Shown: positions 1 to 8,226, numbered from the stretch's first letter. The stretch is 64,000 bases of DNA from Fulvivirga marina (GCF_016775155.1 NZ_JAEUGD010000004.1:1-64000), one strand, 5' to 3'. The notes: a model not told the origin generated them from the letters alone. Made by a program: numbers and translations.

Positions 1-81
1 AAAAACAGTTCAAATTTAAGTTGTTTTCTCTACTTTTAAACTGTCCTATTTTCGGGGGTGCTTACATTTTAACCTAACGGT

Positions 82-336
82 TTGGCTATGCGCAGTGTCC
101 CGAAGGGCACTGCGTATAGGTTATTGTGTAAGAAGCTGGAAAGAAAGCGTAAAAACCTTATTCGATTAGGAGTGAAACAAGGACAGGCATATGCCTGGAG
201 CAGAACCCGAATGGGTGGATGGGCAGTAGCTCAAAGCCCGATTCTAGGTACTACAATAACCTTATCACGGCTCAAAAAGAAAGGGTATGAAAGCATGATG
301 GATTACTATTTGAAATTCAAACCTGAAATTCAGTGA
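82..336 (+). pseudogene. Group II intron reverse transcriptase/maturase, C-terminal fragment
   Basis: The 84-residue frame (TTG start) matches the last part of group II intron-encoded LtrA-type proteins: the X/maturase region with QGQAYAWSRTRMGGW followed by SPILGTTIT. Full-length relatives have about 400 to 600 residues with an RT domain. Here the frame is closed by a TAA at 70-72, so the palm/finger RT domains are absent. The fragment is followed directly by intron RNA structure (domain V/VI), as expected for the 3' end of such an intron. Bases 90-115 form a perfect-looking hairpin (CGCAGTG / CACTGCG), perhaps a deletion scar. It is a non-functional remnant unless the rest lies rearranged outside the window. 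Confidence 0.75.
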
Positions 337-416
337 ACCGCCGTATACGAGACCCGTACGTACGGTGGTGTGAGAGGCGCACCGTGGGCTTATGGCTCAC
401 GGCCGTCTACTCGATT
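336..416 (+). mobile_element. Group II intron 3' end (domains V/VI)
   Basis: Right after the maturase stop codon, ACCGCCGTA pairs with TACGGTGGT around a GAGA tetraloop, the usual shape of domain V. The GTGTGAGAGG linker and a further hairpin ending near CTACTCGAT follow, the typical 3' terminus of this intron class. The 5' part of the intron is not in the window. The exact 3' boundary (about 411-416) is inferred by similarity of the ending only. Confidence 0.6.
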
Positions 417-426
417 AGCGGCTGCC
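414..426 (+). repeat. Left copy of imperfect inverted repeat flanking PLD module
   Basis: ATTAGCGGCTGCC here is matched in inverted orientation at 1840-1852. Ten of 13 positions agree, including the unbroken core TTAGCGGC. It abuts the intron 3' end and overlaps the first base of the 120-residue gene's stop codon. Confidence 0.4.
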
Positions 427-788
427 TATTCCTCTAATCTTTTAAGTGGAATTATTTTGACAATATATTTTCCAATATCTTGGTTTTGTGTATGAACTCC
501 ATTTATTTCCAAATATTCATTATCAACATGTTTTATATTTTGCCATTTTGCTTCAAACACAGTAGGAAATAAATAAGGGTCTATATCACTTTCTAAAAGA
601 GTTAATTGTCCATAACTATCGTAACCATCATATGTTACCATAATTCGCATCTGTTCATTAGTTAATTTGTTTTTTGCAGTTGTAATACTAACAATTGAGT
701 TAAACTGAATAATACTATGACTATTCATTAATTCATGTTGCTGAACAAACTCCCTTAATTGCTGATTATTTATATATTTCTGTTCCAT
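426..788 (-). CDS. Hypothetical protein, partner of PLD-like gene
   Basis: A 120-residue protein that I do not recognise. It has no signal peptide, membrane segment or obvious motif, and looks like a small soluble alpha/beta protein. It starts 18 bases after the stop of the upstream phospholipase D-like gene on the same strand, so the two probably form one transcript. The base composition is AT-rich and unlike the RHS gene farther right. Both genes sit between inverted copies of TTAGCGGC, which suggests they move as a pair. A role as inhibitor or specificity partner of the PLD-like protein is only a guess. Confidence 0.6.
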   Translation of the reverse strand: MEQKYINNQQLREFVQQHELMNSHSIIQFNSIVSITTAKNKLTNEQMRIMVTYDGYDSYGQLTLLESDIDPYLFPTVFEAKWQNIKHVDNEYLEINGVHTQNQDIGKYIVKIIPLKRLEE

Positions 789-806
789 TTTATTTGCTAT
801 ACCATT

Positions 807-1784
807 TTAGTTATTGTTACTTCTCTTTATTCTAGATTCAACTTCATTAATTAAAGCAATGTTTTTTTCAAACAATTGAAAATTGTTCTCTTGTTTAAAT
901 ACACTGTCGATTTCTTCAAGTTTTTTAATACTATTAGTCATTGTGACCTGAAAATTTCTGTGATACTCATTGTATGAGTTTATAATTTGCTCATCAGAGA
1001 TTTCTTTGTTTTCAATTGTCTCATTAAATATATTTTGGTAAGCATAATCACAAAGTTGTGATATGCTTTCAAGAATACTAAAATTCAAGTCATAAACGAT
1101 ATTGAAATTGTCAGGATTATAAACCATAAACCAATTTTCAATTATATTATTTAAGAGCAGTTCTACTTGATTGTAATTTTTAAGTGATGAAATTACTTTC
1201 TCAATGGAAGGGTTTAATCTTAGTATCATTGGATTGATGGAATTCCAAGTTGCAATTGTATTCGCAATGAGCCCAGGAATAGCTGTCATGGTTGGTCTCC
1301 GATTAACCTTATTAATTTCTCGTTGAATAAATAATCTAAAATCCAATAATGTCCTTCTTTTCCAACTTCCAAATATGTATCGATGCCTATGAATTGTAAT
1401 GACTTCAACTCTATGTCTCCAACTTGTATCTGTAAAATTGCTTGAACCGTAATACAAATCATTTTCTGTCATAAGCCACTTCGAATGATTGTTCCCATTT
1501 AGTATTAATCCGATTCCATTTGTCAAGCAGAAATTAATTATTGCTGGTTGATTATTGTGATAACCTGTAAGATTAGGTGGTATCACCATTAAAACAGGTA
1601 CTCCTTGTCTAACTTTTGCAAGAAGAATACTAAAGAAAGTATAACCAGCAGTCTTAAAAGTAAAATTGTAACCACCTACAATAATAAAAGAATTTGCGTT
1701 ATTTAATATGTCTAATATTTCAGGTGTGATATCTTCACCGCTATCCTTGATGCCCCATATTGAATAATGATTGTTGCCTATCAT
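807..1784 (-). CDS. Phospholipase D-like protein with a single HKD-type motif
   Basis: A 325-residue protein. Residues 20-120 read like a PLD/Nuc-fold domain. After an IIVGGYNFTF strand, the motif runs H100-S-K102, then acidic residues E107/D109, then G113-S-S-N116, the order of the HxK(x4)D(x6)GSxN signature. The aspartate spacing is off by two, so the motif is degenerate or variant. Only one motif is present, so an active enzyme would need to dimerise, as known for Nuc/BfiI-type members. Residues 170-325 are helical and unrecognised. PLD-like nucleases occur in restriction and phage-defence modules, and the context (mobile remnant, island) fits such a role. This is inference. It is first in a two-gene unit. 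Confidence 0.65.
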   Translation of the reverse strand: MIGNNHYSIWGIKDSGEDITPEILDILNNANSFIIVGGYNFTFKTAGYTFFSILLAKVRQGVPVLMVIPPNLTGYHNNQPAIINFCLTNGIGLILNGNNHSKWLMTENDLYYGSSNFTDTSWRHRVEVITIHRHRYIFGSWKRRTLLDFRLFIQREINKVNRRPTMTAIPGLIANTIATWNSINPMILRLNPSIEKVISSLKNYNQVELLLNNIIENWFMVYNPDNFNIVYDLNFSILESISQLCDYAYQNIFNETIENKEISDEQIINSYNEYHRNFQVTMTNSIKKLEEIDSVFKQENNFQLFEKNIALINEVESRIKRSNNN

Positions 1785-1839
1785 AATATTGTTTTAATAG
1801 TTGGCTTGTTCATGTTTTTGCGTTGCTATATGTTTCTTA

Positions 1840-1852
1840 GGTTGCCGCTAAC
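1840..1852 (-). repeat. Right copy of imperfect inverted repeat flanking PLD module
   Basis: On the minus strand this reads GTTAGCGGCAACC, matching the left copy at 414-426 at 10 of 13 positions. It lies about 55 bases upstream of the PLD-like start codon and only four bases from a 28-bp palindrome. Confidence 0.4.
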
Positions 1853-1855
1853 AAT

Positions 1856-1883
1856 TGAATATGTGCAACGTTGCACATATTCA
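1856..1883. repeat. 28-bp perfect palindrome
   Basis: Each 14-base half is the exact reverse complement of the other, centred on AACGTT, with no spacer and no T-run. Such a site suits a dimeric DNA-binding protein or a recombination/resolution site rather than a terminator. It lies between the PLD-like operon start and the next rightward frame. Confidence 0.7.
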
Positions 1884-2131
1884 CATTATATAAGCACTTA
1901 AATCAACTAACGCATACAAACGACAACAATCGGATTTATCAGCACTTTAATACACTCATTTCGCTCAACAGTCGTTTAAAACTTTCCCAACAGCACAATT
2001 TACTTTCGGAAAGTCATCTTTGCTTATGTGAACGAAATTTAAAGCTAGTCAATGCTGAACTACTTTGTCAATACCCAACCTTGGGTATATTGAGTAAAAA
2101 AATCAATGATTCCCTAATGCACATACGATAA
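1871..2131 (+). CDS. Doubtful small ORF
   Basis: An 86-residue frame starting at TTG inside the 28-bp palindrome. It resembles no family I know and shows no motif. The nonstandard start and the lack of a ribosome site make it weak. The C-terminal half (ending ILSKKINDSLMHIR) could be the tail of a decayed gene. No better frame covers 1885-2159 on either strand. Confidence 0.2.
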   Translation: MHIFTLYKHLNQLTHTNDNNRIYQHFNTLISLNSRLKLSQQHNLLSESHLCLCERNLKLVNAELLCQYPTLGILSKKINDSLMHIR

Positions 2132-2159
2132 AGCTATCCCTTGACAAAAATCAAATATC

Positions 2160-2579
2160 ATGAACCAAGAATATAAAGAAACCCTATTAGTCATAAGAGC
2201 AGGACAAAAGATTGAAATAGATAACATGAGTTTCACCATACAGAAAACCTCACCATTCATAATGAAGGACGACCTGGCAGTTACCCTCTAGGGGAGTAAG
2301 CCCCATGCCATCACCTTGCACCCAACACGAATATTTAAATACAAAGACTACTTATGGAAACCTGAAAAAAGAGGGATCAAATTAAACACAACCGATGGAG
2401 GTTGCTTTACCCATTTCGATCCGTTTGATGAAAGAGAATATAAAGACTACCTGAAAGACGAACTAGCCAAAGAGGAGAAAATACATTGCATAAGCGCATT
2501 TATAAACACTGAAATTAACCCACGTATAAACTATGATTTTGATAAGGCATTTAGTGAGCTAGACGGGATAGGACAATGA
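2160..2579 (+). pseudogene. Small gene interrupted by an in-frame amber codon
   Basis: An ATG at 2160 opens a 43-codon frame that stops at TAG (2289-2291). The same frame continues without further stops to TGA at 2577-2579, giving 139 sense and stop positions in total. The second half (VKLNTTDGG-like strand, then FDPFDEREYKDYLKDELAKEE) has normal protein character. It has no good start of its own, only a TTG at 2316. The simplest reading is one gene broken by a nonsense mutation. A GGGG/CCCC mini-hairpin (2291-2304) directly follows the TAG, so readthrough cannot be ruled out. The family is unknown. Confidence 0.5.
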
Positions 2580-2644
2580 AGGGGAGCGGGCGTTAGGAGC
2601 ATTTTCAGGGAAGGCCAACCGTGAGCCTTCCCGGATTACTTAAA

Positions 2645-2875
2645 TCACCCATTGGGCGGATCACCAAGTTTATCAAAAATGATTTGTATTTGCCTGGGGT
2701 TGTAATATCTCCCTGACCTTTTTCCTATCAGGTGTTGAAAAGGCTTTAACCAGGAATAGAATGTTTTTCTACTTACATCATAGGCCGCCGAAAGCTCACC
2801 TACCCCCATTCTTCCAAATGTCTTTGCGCTTTTAATATTTTCCTTCAACATATCTATATATTTTTTTGTTAACAC
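2645..2875 (-). CDS. Small HTH protein of mobile-element type
   Basis: A 76-residue protein. Residues 25-45 (VGELSAAYDVSRKTFYSWL) form a helix-turn-helix. A basic tail with GKRSGRYYNPRQIQIIFDKLG follows, a layout seen in small excisionase-like or DUF4248-like proteins on Bacteroidota mobile elements. The start is GTG at 2873-2875. It lies 113 bases downstream of the RadA-like ATPase gene on the same strand, so co-transcription is possible. A role in element regulation or excision is inferred from size and context. Confidence 0.6.
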   Translation of the reverse strand: MLTKKYIDMLKENIKSAKTFGRMGVGELSAAYDVSRKTFYSWLKPFQHLIGKRSGRYYNPRQIQIIFDKLGDPPNG

Positions 2876-2988
2876 TTTATTTCAGTTTACGGGAACCCTG
2901 GTTGAAATTTTCACCCTGCTTTCAAACTATGCCGAACTAGGTTGATTTGTACCGGACTATACAGGTTTATGCAGGATTATACATTAAT

Positions 2989-4170
2989 TTACGGTTCAAA
3001 TATTTCCATTTCCCCGCCCTGGTTAAACCTGCCGTTCTGTATGGCATAGCCCTTTTCCGGCACATGTATGATCACGTCTACGTCATGCTCAAACTCTTTA
3101 CTGCCCCGTGCCCTGCCGTCCTGGGTGACTTGGGAAATGTAGACAAAGGATACACCCGGATTTTCCTCCTTCATTCGTAGCAGGTCGTCCGGGGATAATT
3201 TGAGCTTGGTAATACTGTCCAGGAATATAAAGTCATACCCTGAGAGATCACCAGGAATATAGCCACTGGCAATAAGCAGGTTCGGATGCGCTACGCCCTT
3301 CTCCCTTACCTTATCCTGTATGGTGTGGCCTATACCTTCCTCTTTGGTGAGATATAATACCCTGCCGTGGTTAGCGGCCAGATAACCGGCAAACTCAACC
3401 GCCAGATAACTCTTGCCAAACTTCGGTGCGCCATAGATCAGGACACTAAAGCCCGGCGTAGGATCACCTATGAAATCAAGCCACTTACCGGTAAACCCTA
3501 AAGTCTCAAACTCCAAACCCATGAGGTCAACACTGCTGATAATGCGTGTATCCTGGTGAAGATCTTCACCCGCACTAGTGCCTGGCTCCAGTCCCTCCAG
3601 TCCAAGTACTCCCTGCAACCCCTGCAAAGCTGTAGCACTAATTTTCAAGGGTTCGGTTCCCATGTGGCAACCGTAGGATTTAAGGCTTTCCGACACTTCC
3701 TGGACATACTTAAAATAGGGGTCAGCCTGGGTAATTTTCTTTTTCTTCTTCGCCTGGACAATGGCATTATACAACCGGGTGGCCTTGTCGCTGTCTACCT
3801 GCTTACCATGCATCCCGATATATCTTTTTAACAGCCTTACACTTTCCCGTACCTGCTCACTGCCTGTTACCTCTCTGAGCCTTTCCAGGGTCTTATTATC
3901 AATGCTTACCCGGATGGTCTTGCCCATCTTGTTATAAGTATTGACCGCCCATTTTTGAATGCCTTCGATCAGGTTGGCGTTAGGGCTGGTCTTCCGAATC
4001 TTCCGTTCCACAATTTTACGTTGCAAGGCATTCAGGAAAAGTAAAATGCTTTGCCTGGTCTTTTCCTTCCCGTGTATGTTCAGAACGCGCTTAAAAAGCA
4101 GGGTTTCTTCACCCAGGGCAATAAGCCAAACTAATAGTGATGTCCTGTCCGGATAAACAATGTAAAACAC
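2989..4170 (-). CDS. RadA/DnaB-like P-loop ATPase of mobile element
   Basis: A 393-residue protein starting at GTG. The C-terminal half is a RecA-fold ATPase: Walker A G247-APKFGK-S254, a RadA-like strand VLYLTKEEG (271-279), Walker B YDFIFLDS with D318, and a later SFVYISQVTQDGRARGSKEFEHDVDV stretch that corresponds to the L2/C-terminal part of RadA-type proteins. The N-terminal 200 residues are unrecognised, basic and mostly helical. True RadA has a zinc finger and Lon-like domain, both absent here. In Bacteroidota elements such ATPases serve in element replication or partition, and that is the likely role. The start is uncertain; an internal Met near residue 82 is an alternative. Confidence 0.7.
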   Translation of the reverse strand: MFYIVYPDRTSLLVWLIALGEETLLFKRVLNIHGKEKTRQSILLFLNALQRKIVERKIRKTSPNANLIEGIQKWAVNTYNKMGKTIRVSIDNKTLERLREVTGSEQVRESVRLLKRYIGMHGKQVDSDKATRLYNAIVQAKKKKKITQADPYFKYVQEVSESLKSYGCHMGTEPLKISATALQGLQGVLGLEGLEPGTSAGEDLHQDTRIISSVDLMGLEFETLGFTGKWLDFIGDPTPGFSVLIYGAPKFGKSYLAVEFAGYLAANHGRVLYLTKEEGIGHTIQDKVREKGVAHPNLLIASGYIPGDLSGYDFIFLDSITKLKLSPDDLLRMKEENPGVSFVYISQVTQDGRARGSKEFEHDVDVIIHVPEKGYAIQNGRFNQGGEMEIFEP

Positions 4171-5479
4171 CTTAAAACGGTCTGTTACATGCTATTACAT
4201 TTAAAATCTGACCATTACTGCTAAGTACGCTCAATAAAGGTAAAATAGGAATGTCTCAGGGTCGACGCGATGTTTATCCAGACCTGTGATCACGTAATCA
4301 ATTTTGCGGTTGGGTTGCAATAGTTCTTCATAGGTTCTTGTTTTACGATTTAAAAATGATTGTTTTGTGTTTATATGTTTTATTGAAATAGTAATAAAAT
4401 AATAATACACTTTATAATGTGATCAAAAGTAACATTAGGGACATTTAAGAACACTTTAGCGCCATTTGCACCCAAATATAACCTATATGATCATTTTATT
4501 AAACTTGTGTCATTAAAAAATGCTGCATGAATCAATACAATATTTTAACAAAAAATTATTTTGACTCTAACAAACACTAACACACGCTAACACTACTTAA
4601 CACGAAGTCATTTGTCAAAATTTTCTACCGTTTCGGTCCGTTTCAGAAACTAGAAATTAGGGGGATCATAGTAAATTTTAATCACTTATGTCGGACTCAG
4701 GTTTGTAGCCATGGAGGGCGCGTAGAAAGTCAGTATATTTTTCAAGATGCTTACAGTTAAAAATATTACAAAATAAGTGCAATTTTTTACCAAAAAGAAA
4801 ATATAATATCTGGTCTTATAAAAATTGGCTATACAATTACTATATAGTACTAGTATGGATAAAACTTACAGGTAAACAATGACGTGACAAAGAAGGCCAA
4901 AAATGGAAGGCTTGCTTAATATTTGAAAATAGATGATATAGAAACCAGGTTACCAAAAAATTGCCAGATAGGTAAGTTTGAATCATTTAAAGCAGAAGGA
5001 AGTCTTAACCCTAGATTAACACATAAAAGACCTCCTTCTTACTTATATTGATACAGGCTATGGAGTAAAATATTTTAATATTTTCAACTGGTAGATGCTT
5101 TAGTATTTTCTGCAATTCTCAACATCCTCATATTCCAATGCGACCGGAAAAAGTTTCTTTATGTAAGGTAAATCCTTAAAAATTAAGAAAGTTTATCAAA
5201 AGGACTCGATTACTAAAAAATAGCTCATAATACTCTTTAACTGGTAAAACGTATAACATATTTATTGATCTGTCACGGTTAAAAGCGTTTCTCAATCCTT
5301 ATGATTAAAATAGACCTTTTTCAAAAATAATGTTCAAAACTTACATATGATTAAAAAGTGTATTCGAGTATTAATTTTATATAAACCTTACTAACAATAG
5401 ATAATAAGTTACTTTGGATTGGCTCAGGACCACAAATGGTTTACGTTTGAAGGGTTCAATCAAAAAAACAAACAGCCTC
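4171..5479. other. 1.3 kb AT-rich gene-poor stretch with remnants
   Basis: No convincing gene is visible. Two minus-strand frames look like remnants. One (4231-4410, GTG, 59 codons) ends KIDYVITGLDKHRVDPETF. The other (4678-4815) has no start and ends EKYTDFLRALHGYKPESD. The stretch also holds a phased repeat (4567-4602). The rest is AT-rich, without clear hairpins or T-runs. It could hold the origin or transfer region of the element whose ATPase lies to the left, but nothing here proves it. Confidence 0.5.
4567..4602. repeat. 10-bp-phased CTAACA repeat
   Basis: CTAACA starts at exactly 4567, 4577 and 4587, and TTAACA at 4597. This gives four copies at one-helical-turn spacing, about 400 bases upstream of the RadA-like ATPase gene. 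Iteron-like arrays like this bind replication initiators or regulators in other systems. The function here is inferred. Confidence 0.5.
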
Positions 5480-5671
5480 ATGAAAAATAACTTTAAAACC
5501 TTGATATCCCGATCATTGCTAGTACTCACGTTTTTAGGTTTCTCTTCAATATTTGTAGGTTGCAGTGATTCAAATGAAGAGGAACTGTTCAATGAGAATA
5601 TCCAGCTTAATGATGCAAAAGACAACAACGGAGGTTCGACCAACGATCCAGAAATCATATGGCCCTCATGA
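5480..5671 (+). CDS. Small lipoprotein
   Basis: A 63-residue protein from ATG 5480. It has a basic N-terminus, a hydrophobic stretch and a lipobox ending FVGC at C28. The mature part is a short acidic, Asn-rich tail (DSNEEELFN...). An earlier in-frame TTG at 5414 would place charged sequence before the signal, so ATG 5480 is preferred. It lies about 100 bases before the TPR gene on the same strand. The function is unknown. Confidence 0.6.
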   Translation: MKNNFKTLISRSLLVLTFLGFSSIFVGCSDSNEEELFNENIQLNDAKDNNGGSTNDPEIIWPS

Positions 5672-5775
5672 ATCCAGAAAAACTTACATAAGACATCTTC
5701 AAATTCATAATCACATTTTATAAAATGCCATTTGGTCCTACTATTGCAGGTAATCAACCAATCACCTGAAATACC

Positions 5776-7032
5776 ATGACCAAATGGCTCCTAGTAATTT
5801 TACTACCTTTCTCTGCCTACTCCAAAACAGACAATGCATTATATTACTACCAACAAGCACAACAACTTCTTAAATCTGATCAAACCAAGGCTCTGGATTT
5901 ACTGGAAAAGAGTATAGCTATCGCAGAAGTGAATGAAAATATAGAAGAATTTGCTAAAGCTTGCTACCTCGCCGGATGTATTTATTTGGTAAAAGACAAT
6001 CAATACAATGCACTTAAAATGTTTTATGATGCACTTAAATCTAAAAATGATACGATTAGATCAAATGCATTTAATAATATAGGCGTAACGTTTTTTAAAA
6101 GTTATTCCTATAGAAAAGCGGTTGAATTCTATTTGAAAGCACTCAGTCTTAAACAGCAATTAGGCGAGGTTAAAACCATACCAGCAATATGCAGGAATTT
6201 AGGAATGTCATTTCGTTATTTAGAGAAATATGATTCAGCTCTTTACTTTCATAAGAAGGCTTTAGCATACTATGATCGAAATATAAATACTGAACATTAC
6301 TCACTCACATTAAATGATATTGGCTTGGTTTATAAAGCTGAATGCCAATATGAGTATGCCATAGACACTTTCCAGGAGTCCATTGCCATGCTTGTAAAAG
6401 GCGCTCCGTATTACGATGAGCGATTCTTGCAAGCCACAACCAATATTGGTGAGACGTATGCTCTAATAGGTATGAATGATCTAGCACATGAGCATTTTCT
6501 AAAGACTTTAGTATATATTGACAACTTTGACCACTGGACTGAATTCAGACTATTAAATAATCTTGGCTCAATAAATAAAGTGAAAAAGCAATATGACAGT
6601 GCAATTTACTACTATGAACAAGTGGTTCATTTAGCTGCACCAGGGAAAACAAATATGGAAGATCAAGAATATGTGATGGCTCATGAGCAGCTATCATTTA
6701 TTTATGAATATTTGGGGGAAAGTTCTGAAGCTATAGCCCTTCTTAGGGTACTAACAACGCATCATAAGCAAGTTTTAGATAAGGTTGCGAACCTTGACCA
6801 ATTGCATAAGCAGTATATGGCACAATTGGCCTTATATGAAATTCAAGTAAAGCAAAAGCAGGAAAAACTTGAATCAGCAAAGCGTTTAAGGGTCATTATT
6901 AGTGTTGCAGCAACAATTTCACTTATGGCATTAGCTATTTTTATTATTTGGCTTAGAAAAAAACTAAGAAACCGTATTGAGGAGCACCAGCGACGTGAAA
7001 ACATTTTCGTGCACTGGTTAGAAAGCTGGTAG
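5776..7032 (+). CDS. TPR-repeat membrane protein, output domain missing
   Basis: A 418-residue protein with an N-terminal signal (to about residue 17). Eight or so tetratricopeptide repeats cover residues 20-330 (motifs such as AVEFYLKALSLKQQLG, ALYFHKKALAYYDR). A coiled coil spans about 335-372 and one membrane helix 375-393. In Bacteroidota this layout normally continues into a LuxR-type HTH or histidine kinase. Here only about 25 residues follow the helix before TAG. The stop lies three bases from the end of the convergent XRE gene. It may be a truncated sensor or a genuine short form. Confidence 0.7.
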   Translation: MTKWLLVILLPFSAYSKTDNALYYYQQAQQLLKSDQTKALDLLEKSIAIAEVNENIEEFAKACYLAGCIYLVKDNQYNALKMFYDALKSKNDTIRSNAFNNIGVTFFKSYSYRKAVEFYLKALSLKQQLGEVKTIPAICRNLGMSFRYLEKYDSALYFHKKALAYYDRNINTEHYSLTLNDIGLVYKAECQYEYAIDTFQESIAMLVKGAPYYDERFLQATTNIGETYALIGMNDLAHEHFLKTLVYIDNFDHWTEFRLLNNLGSINKVKKQYDSAIYYYEQVVHLAAPGKTNMEDQEYVMAHEQLSFIYEYLGESSEAIALLRVLTTHHKQVLDKVANLDQLHKQYMAQLALYEIQVKQKQEKLESAKRLRVIISVAATISLMALAIFIIWLRKKLRNRIEEHQRRENIFVHWLESW

Positions 7033-7035
7033 TAT

Positions 7036-7470
7036 TTATTTATTCGATTTGAATAAATGAAGCATCTTTTCCCGCTCCTCACCCAAACGCACTACTTTAT
7101 CATTTAAGGTATGGTTTCGTTCTAGGATACTGATAACCATTTCCTCAAGCTCATCTAATTGGCTCTCGGAACCTGATGTTTTAATCTGCTTAACTAATTT
7201 AATAAGCTCGCTATATCCTAGAATTGGTTTTGCTTTCACATCGTCACGCACCTTATCTGTTTCCATTCCTTCTAGCACAAATTCATAACTTGTCCGGCAG
7301 ACTCTTATGAAGTTATATAAAAAGTCAAAGTCAGGTTTAATATAATTACTTTCAATTTGAGTTACCTTTTGACGACTTACACCGGTTAAGCTGGCTAGTT
7401 TATCCTGAGTAAAACCAGCCTCCTTACGCTTTAAACGTACCCTTTCCCCGATGGTCAACAAATTTTCCAT
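7036..7470 (-). CDS. XRE-family HTH transcriptional regulator
   Basis: A 144-residue protein. Residues 5-62 form a Cro/C1-type HTH (IGERVRLKRKEAGFTQDKLASLTGVSRQKVTQIESN). A hydrophobic ligand or dimer segment and a C-terminal coiled coil (LDELEEMVISILERNHTLNDKVVRLGEEREK) follow. It is divergent from the 7578 gene, with a symmetrical site (7498-7512) between them, which suggests autoregulation and control of the rightward genes leading to the RHS toxin. It is convergent with the TPR gene. Confidence 0.85.
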   Translation of the reverse strand: MENLLTIGERVRLKRKEAGFTQDKLASLTGVSRQKVTQIESNYIKPDFDFLYNFIRVCRTSYEFVLEGMETDKVRDDVKAKPILGYSELIKLVKQIKTSGSESQLDELEEMVISILERNHTLNDKVVRLGEEREKMLHLFKSNK

Positions 7471-7497
7471 GCATTAATGTTTAAATATTTTGCAAAT

Positions 7498-7512
7498 GAT
7501 CAAAATTTGATC
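7498..7512. promoter_or_regulatory. Candidate XRE operator
   Basis: GATCAAA-A-TTTGATC is a perfect 7+7 palindrome with one central base. It sits 28 bases upstream of the XRE start codon, between divergent genes, the usual place for an autoregulatory operator. Confidence 0.4.
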
Positions 7513-7577
7513 TATTATTGAAATGCTAAGGCAACTAAAATACATAAAATGATATAAATAACAACAGGAGGTCTAAC

Positions 7578-7835
7578 GTGATTAATTCTCCGAATTTCAG
7601 CTCAGAAATGTATTTAAAAATGATCCATCACAGCAGGCACGATCGAGAGATTAAAGCAGCGGTACGGTCAATTAGGCATATTCCTTTATTATGGTTGGCC
7701 TTTGAGACATTGGAGTCTAAATATCCGCTAAATCAGCTTAACGATGTGGTCGGCTTTCGCAAGAGACAAAGTACTATCGAATTTGCAGATAAGAGCCGGG
7801 TTCTAGCTCGGCTATATTTTGAAGAATCCAACTGA
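7578..7835 (+). CDS. Hypothetical protein with strong Shine-Dalgarno
   Basis: An 85-residue, basic, unrecognised protein. The GTG start is chosen because AGGAGG (7566-7571) sits six bases before it. That is a textbook ribosome site and rare in this phylum, so translation at GTG is well supported. It is divergent from the XRE regulator and followed by a hairpin that again contains AGGAGG. It has no signal peptide or membrane segment. Confidence 0.6.
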   Translation: MINSPNFSSEMYLKMIHHSRHDREIKAAVRSIRHIPLLWLAFETLESKYPLNQLNDVVGFRKRQSTIEFADKSRVLARLYFEESN

Positions 7836-7855
7836 TGTTGGTTTAGGTTGATTAG

Positions 7856-7890
7856 CCATAGCAGGAGGCAAACGAGCCTCCTGACTATGG
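7856..7890. promoter_or_regulatory. Hairpin sequestering an AGGAGG sequence
   Basis: CCATAG-CAGGAGGC pairs with GCCTCCTG-CTATGG, 14 bp with one bulged A and loop AAACGA. It lies between the 85-residue and 104-residue genes and ends 18 bases before the next ATG. There is no T-run, so it is not a standard terminator. An mRNA element or a protein-binding site is possible. Confidence 0.45.
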
Positions 7891-7908
7891 CACTAAAACA
7901 TTAAAAAC

Positions 7909-8223
7909 ATGGAAAACAAAAACACTACATGGGAGGAGTCCGTGCAGCGCTACCAGCAATTGCTGGACGCTCTTAATCAACTTGTGCAGGACACGAGTCG
8001 TTTAGCGGGGAGTTATGAGAAAACCAATGTGGATTTTGCTCAACTCATCTATGAAAACGGCCTGTATGAAATCATGAAAAAGGCCGACCTGCTCAAAGAA
8101 TACGAACGCGCCTTTGAATTCATGCACTACAGCCTCAAAGGGCAGGTAGCTCAATTGCAACAGTTCCGTAATATCCTACAACATCTATCGATTAAAGACC
8201 CTGTGAACATGCCGGTAAACTGA
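7909..8223 (+). CDS. Hypothetical coiled-coil protein
   Basis: A 104-residue protein, almost entirely helical with heptad-like spacing (YQQLLDALNQLVQDTSRLAGSYEKTN). It has no signal and no recognised family. Its TGA directly precedes the GTG-ATG start of the next gene, so the two are translationally adjacent. Both lie upstream of the RHS toxin gene on the same strand, and a chaperone or adaptor role for the toxin is conceivable but untested. Confidence 0.6.
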   Translation: MENKNTTWEESVQRYQQLLDALNQLVQDTSRLAGSYEKTNVDFAQLIYENGLYEIMKKADLLKEYERAFEFMHYSLKGQVAQLQQFRNILQHLSIKDPVNMPVN

Positions 8224-8226
8224 GTG

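Noticed and set aside
1-416. Complete, active group II intron
   Set aside because: The RT domain and the 5' ribozyme domains are absent, and a stop codon closes the frame before the remnant.
1840-1883. Integron attC site
   Set aside because: GCCGCTAAC loosely resembles a core site, but the paired core GTTRRRY and the imperfect long stem of attC are not found, and no integrase of that type is seen.
2289-2291. Genome-wide reassignment of TAG to a sense codon
   Set aside because: Other sound genes in the window end with TAG, for example at 7030-7032 and 31809-31811.
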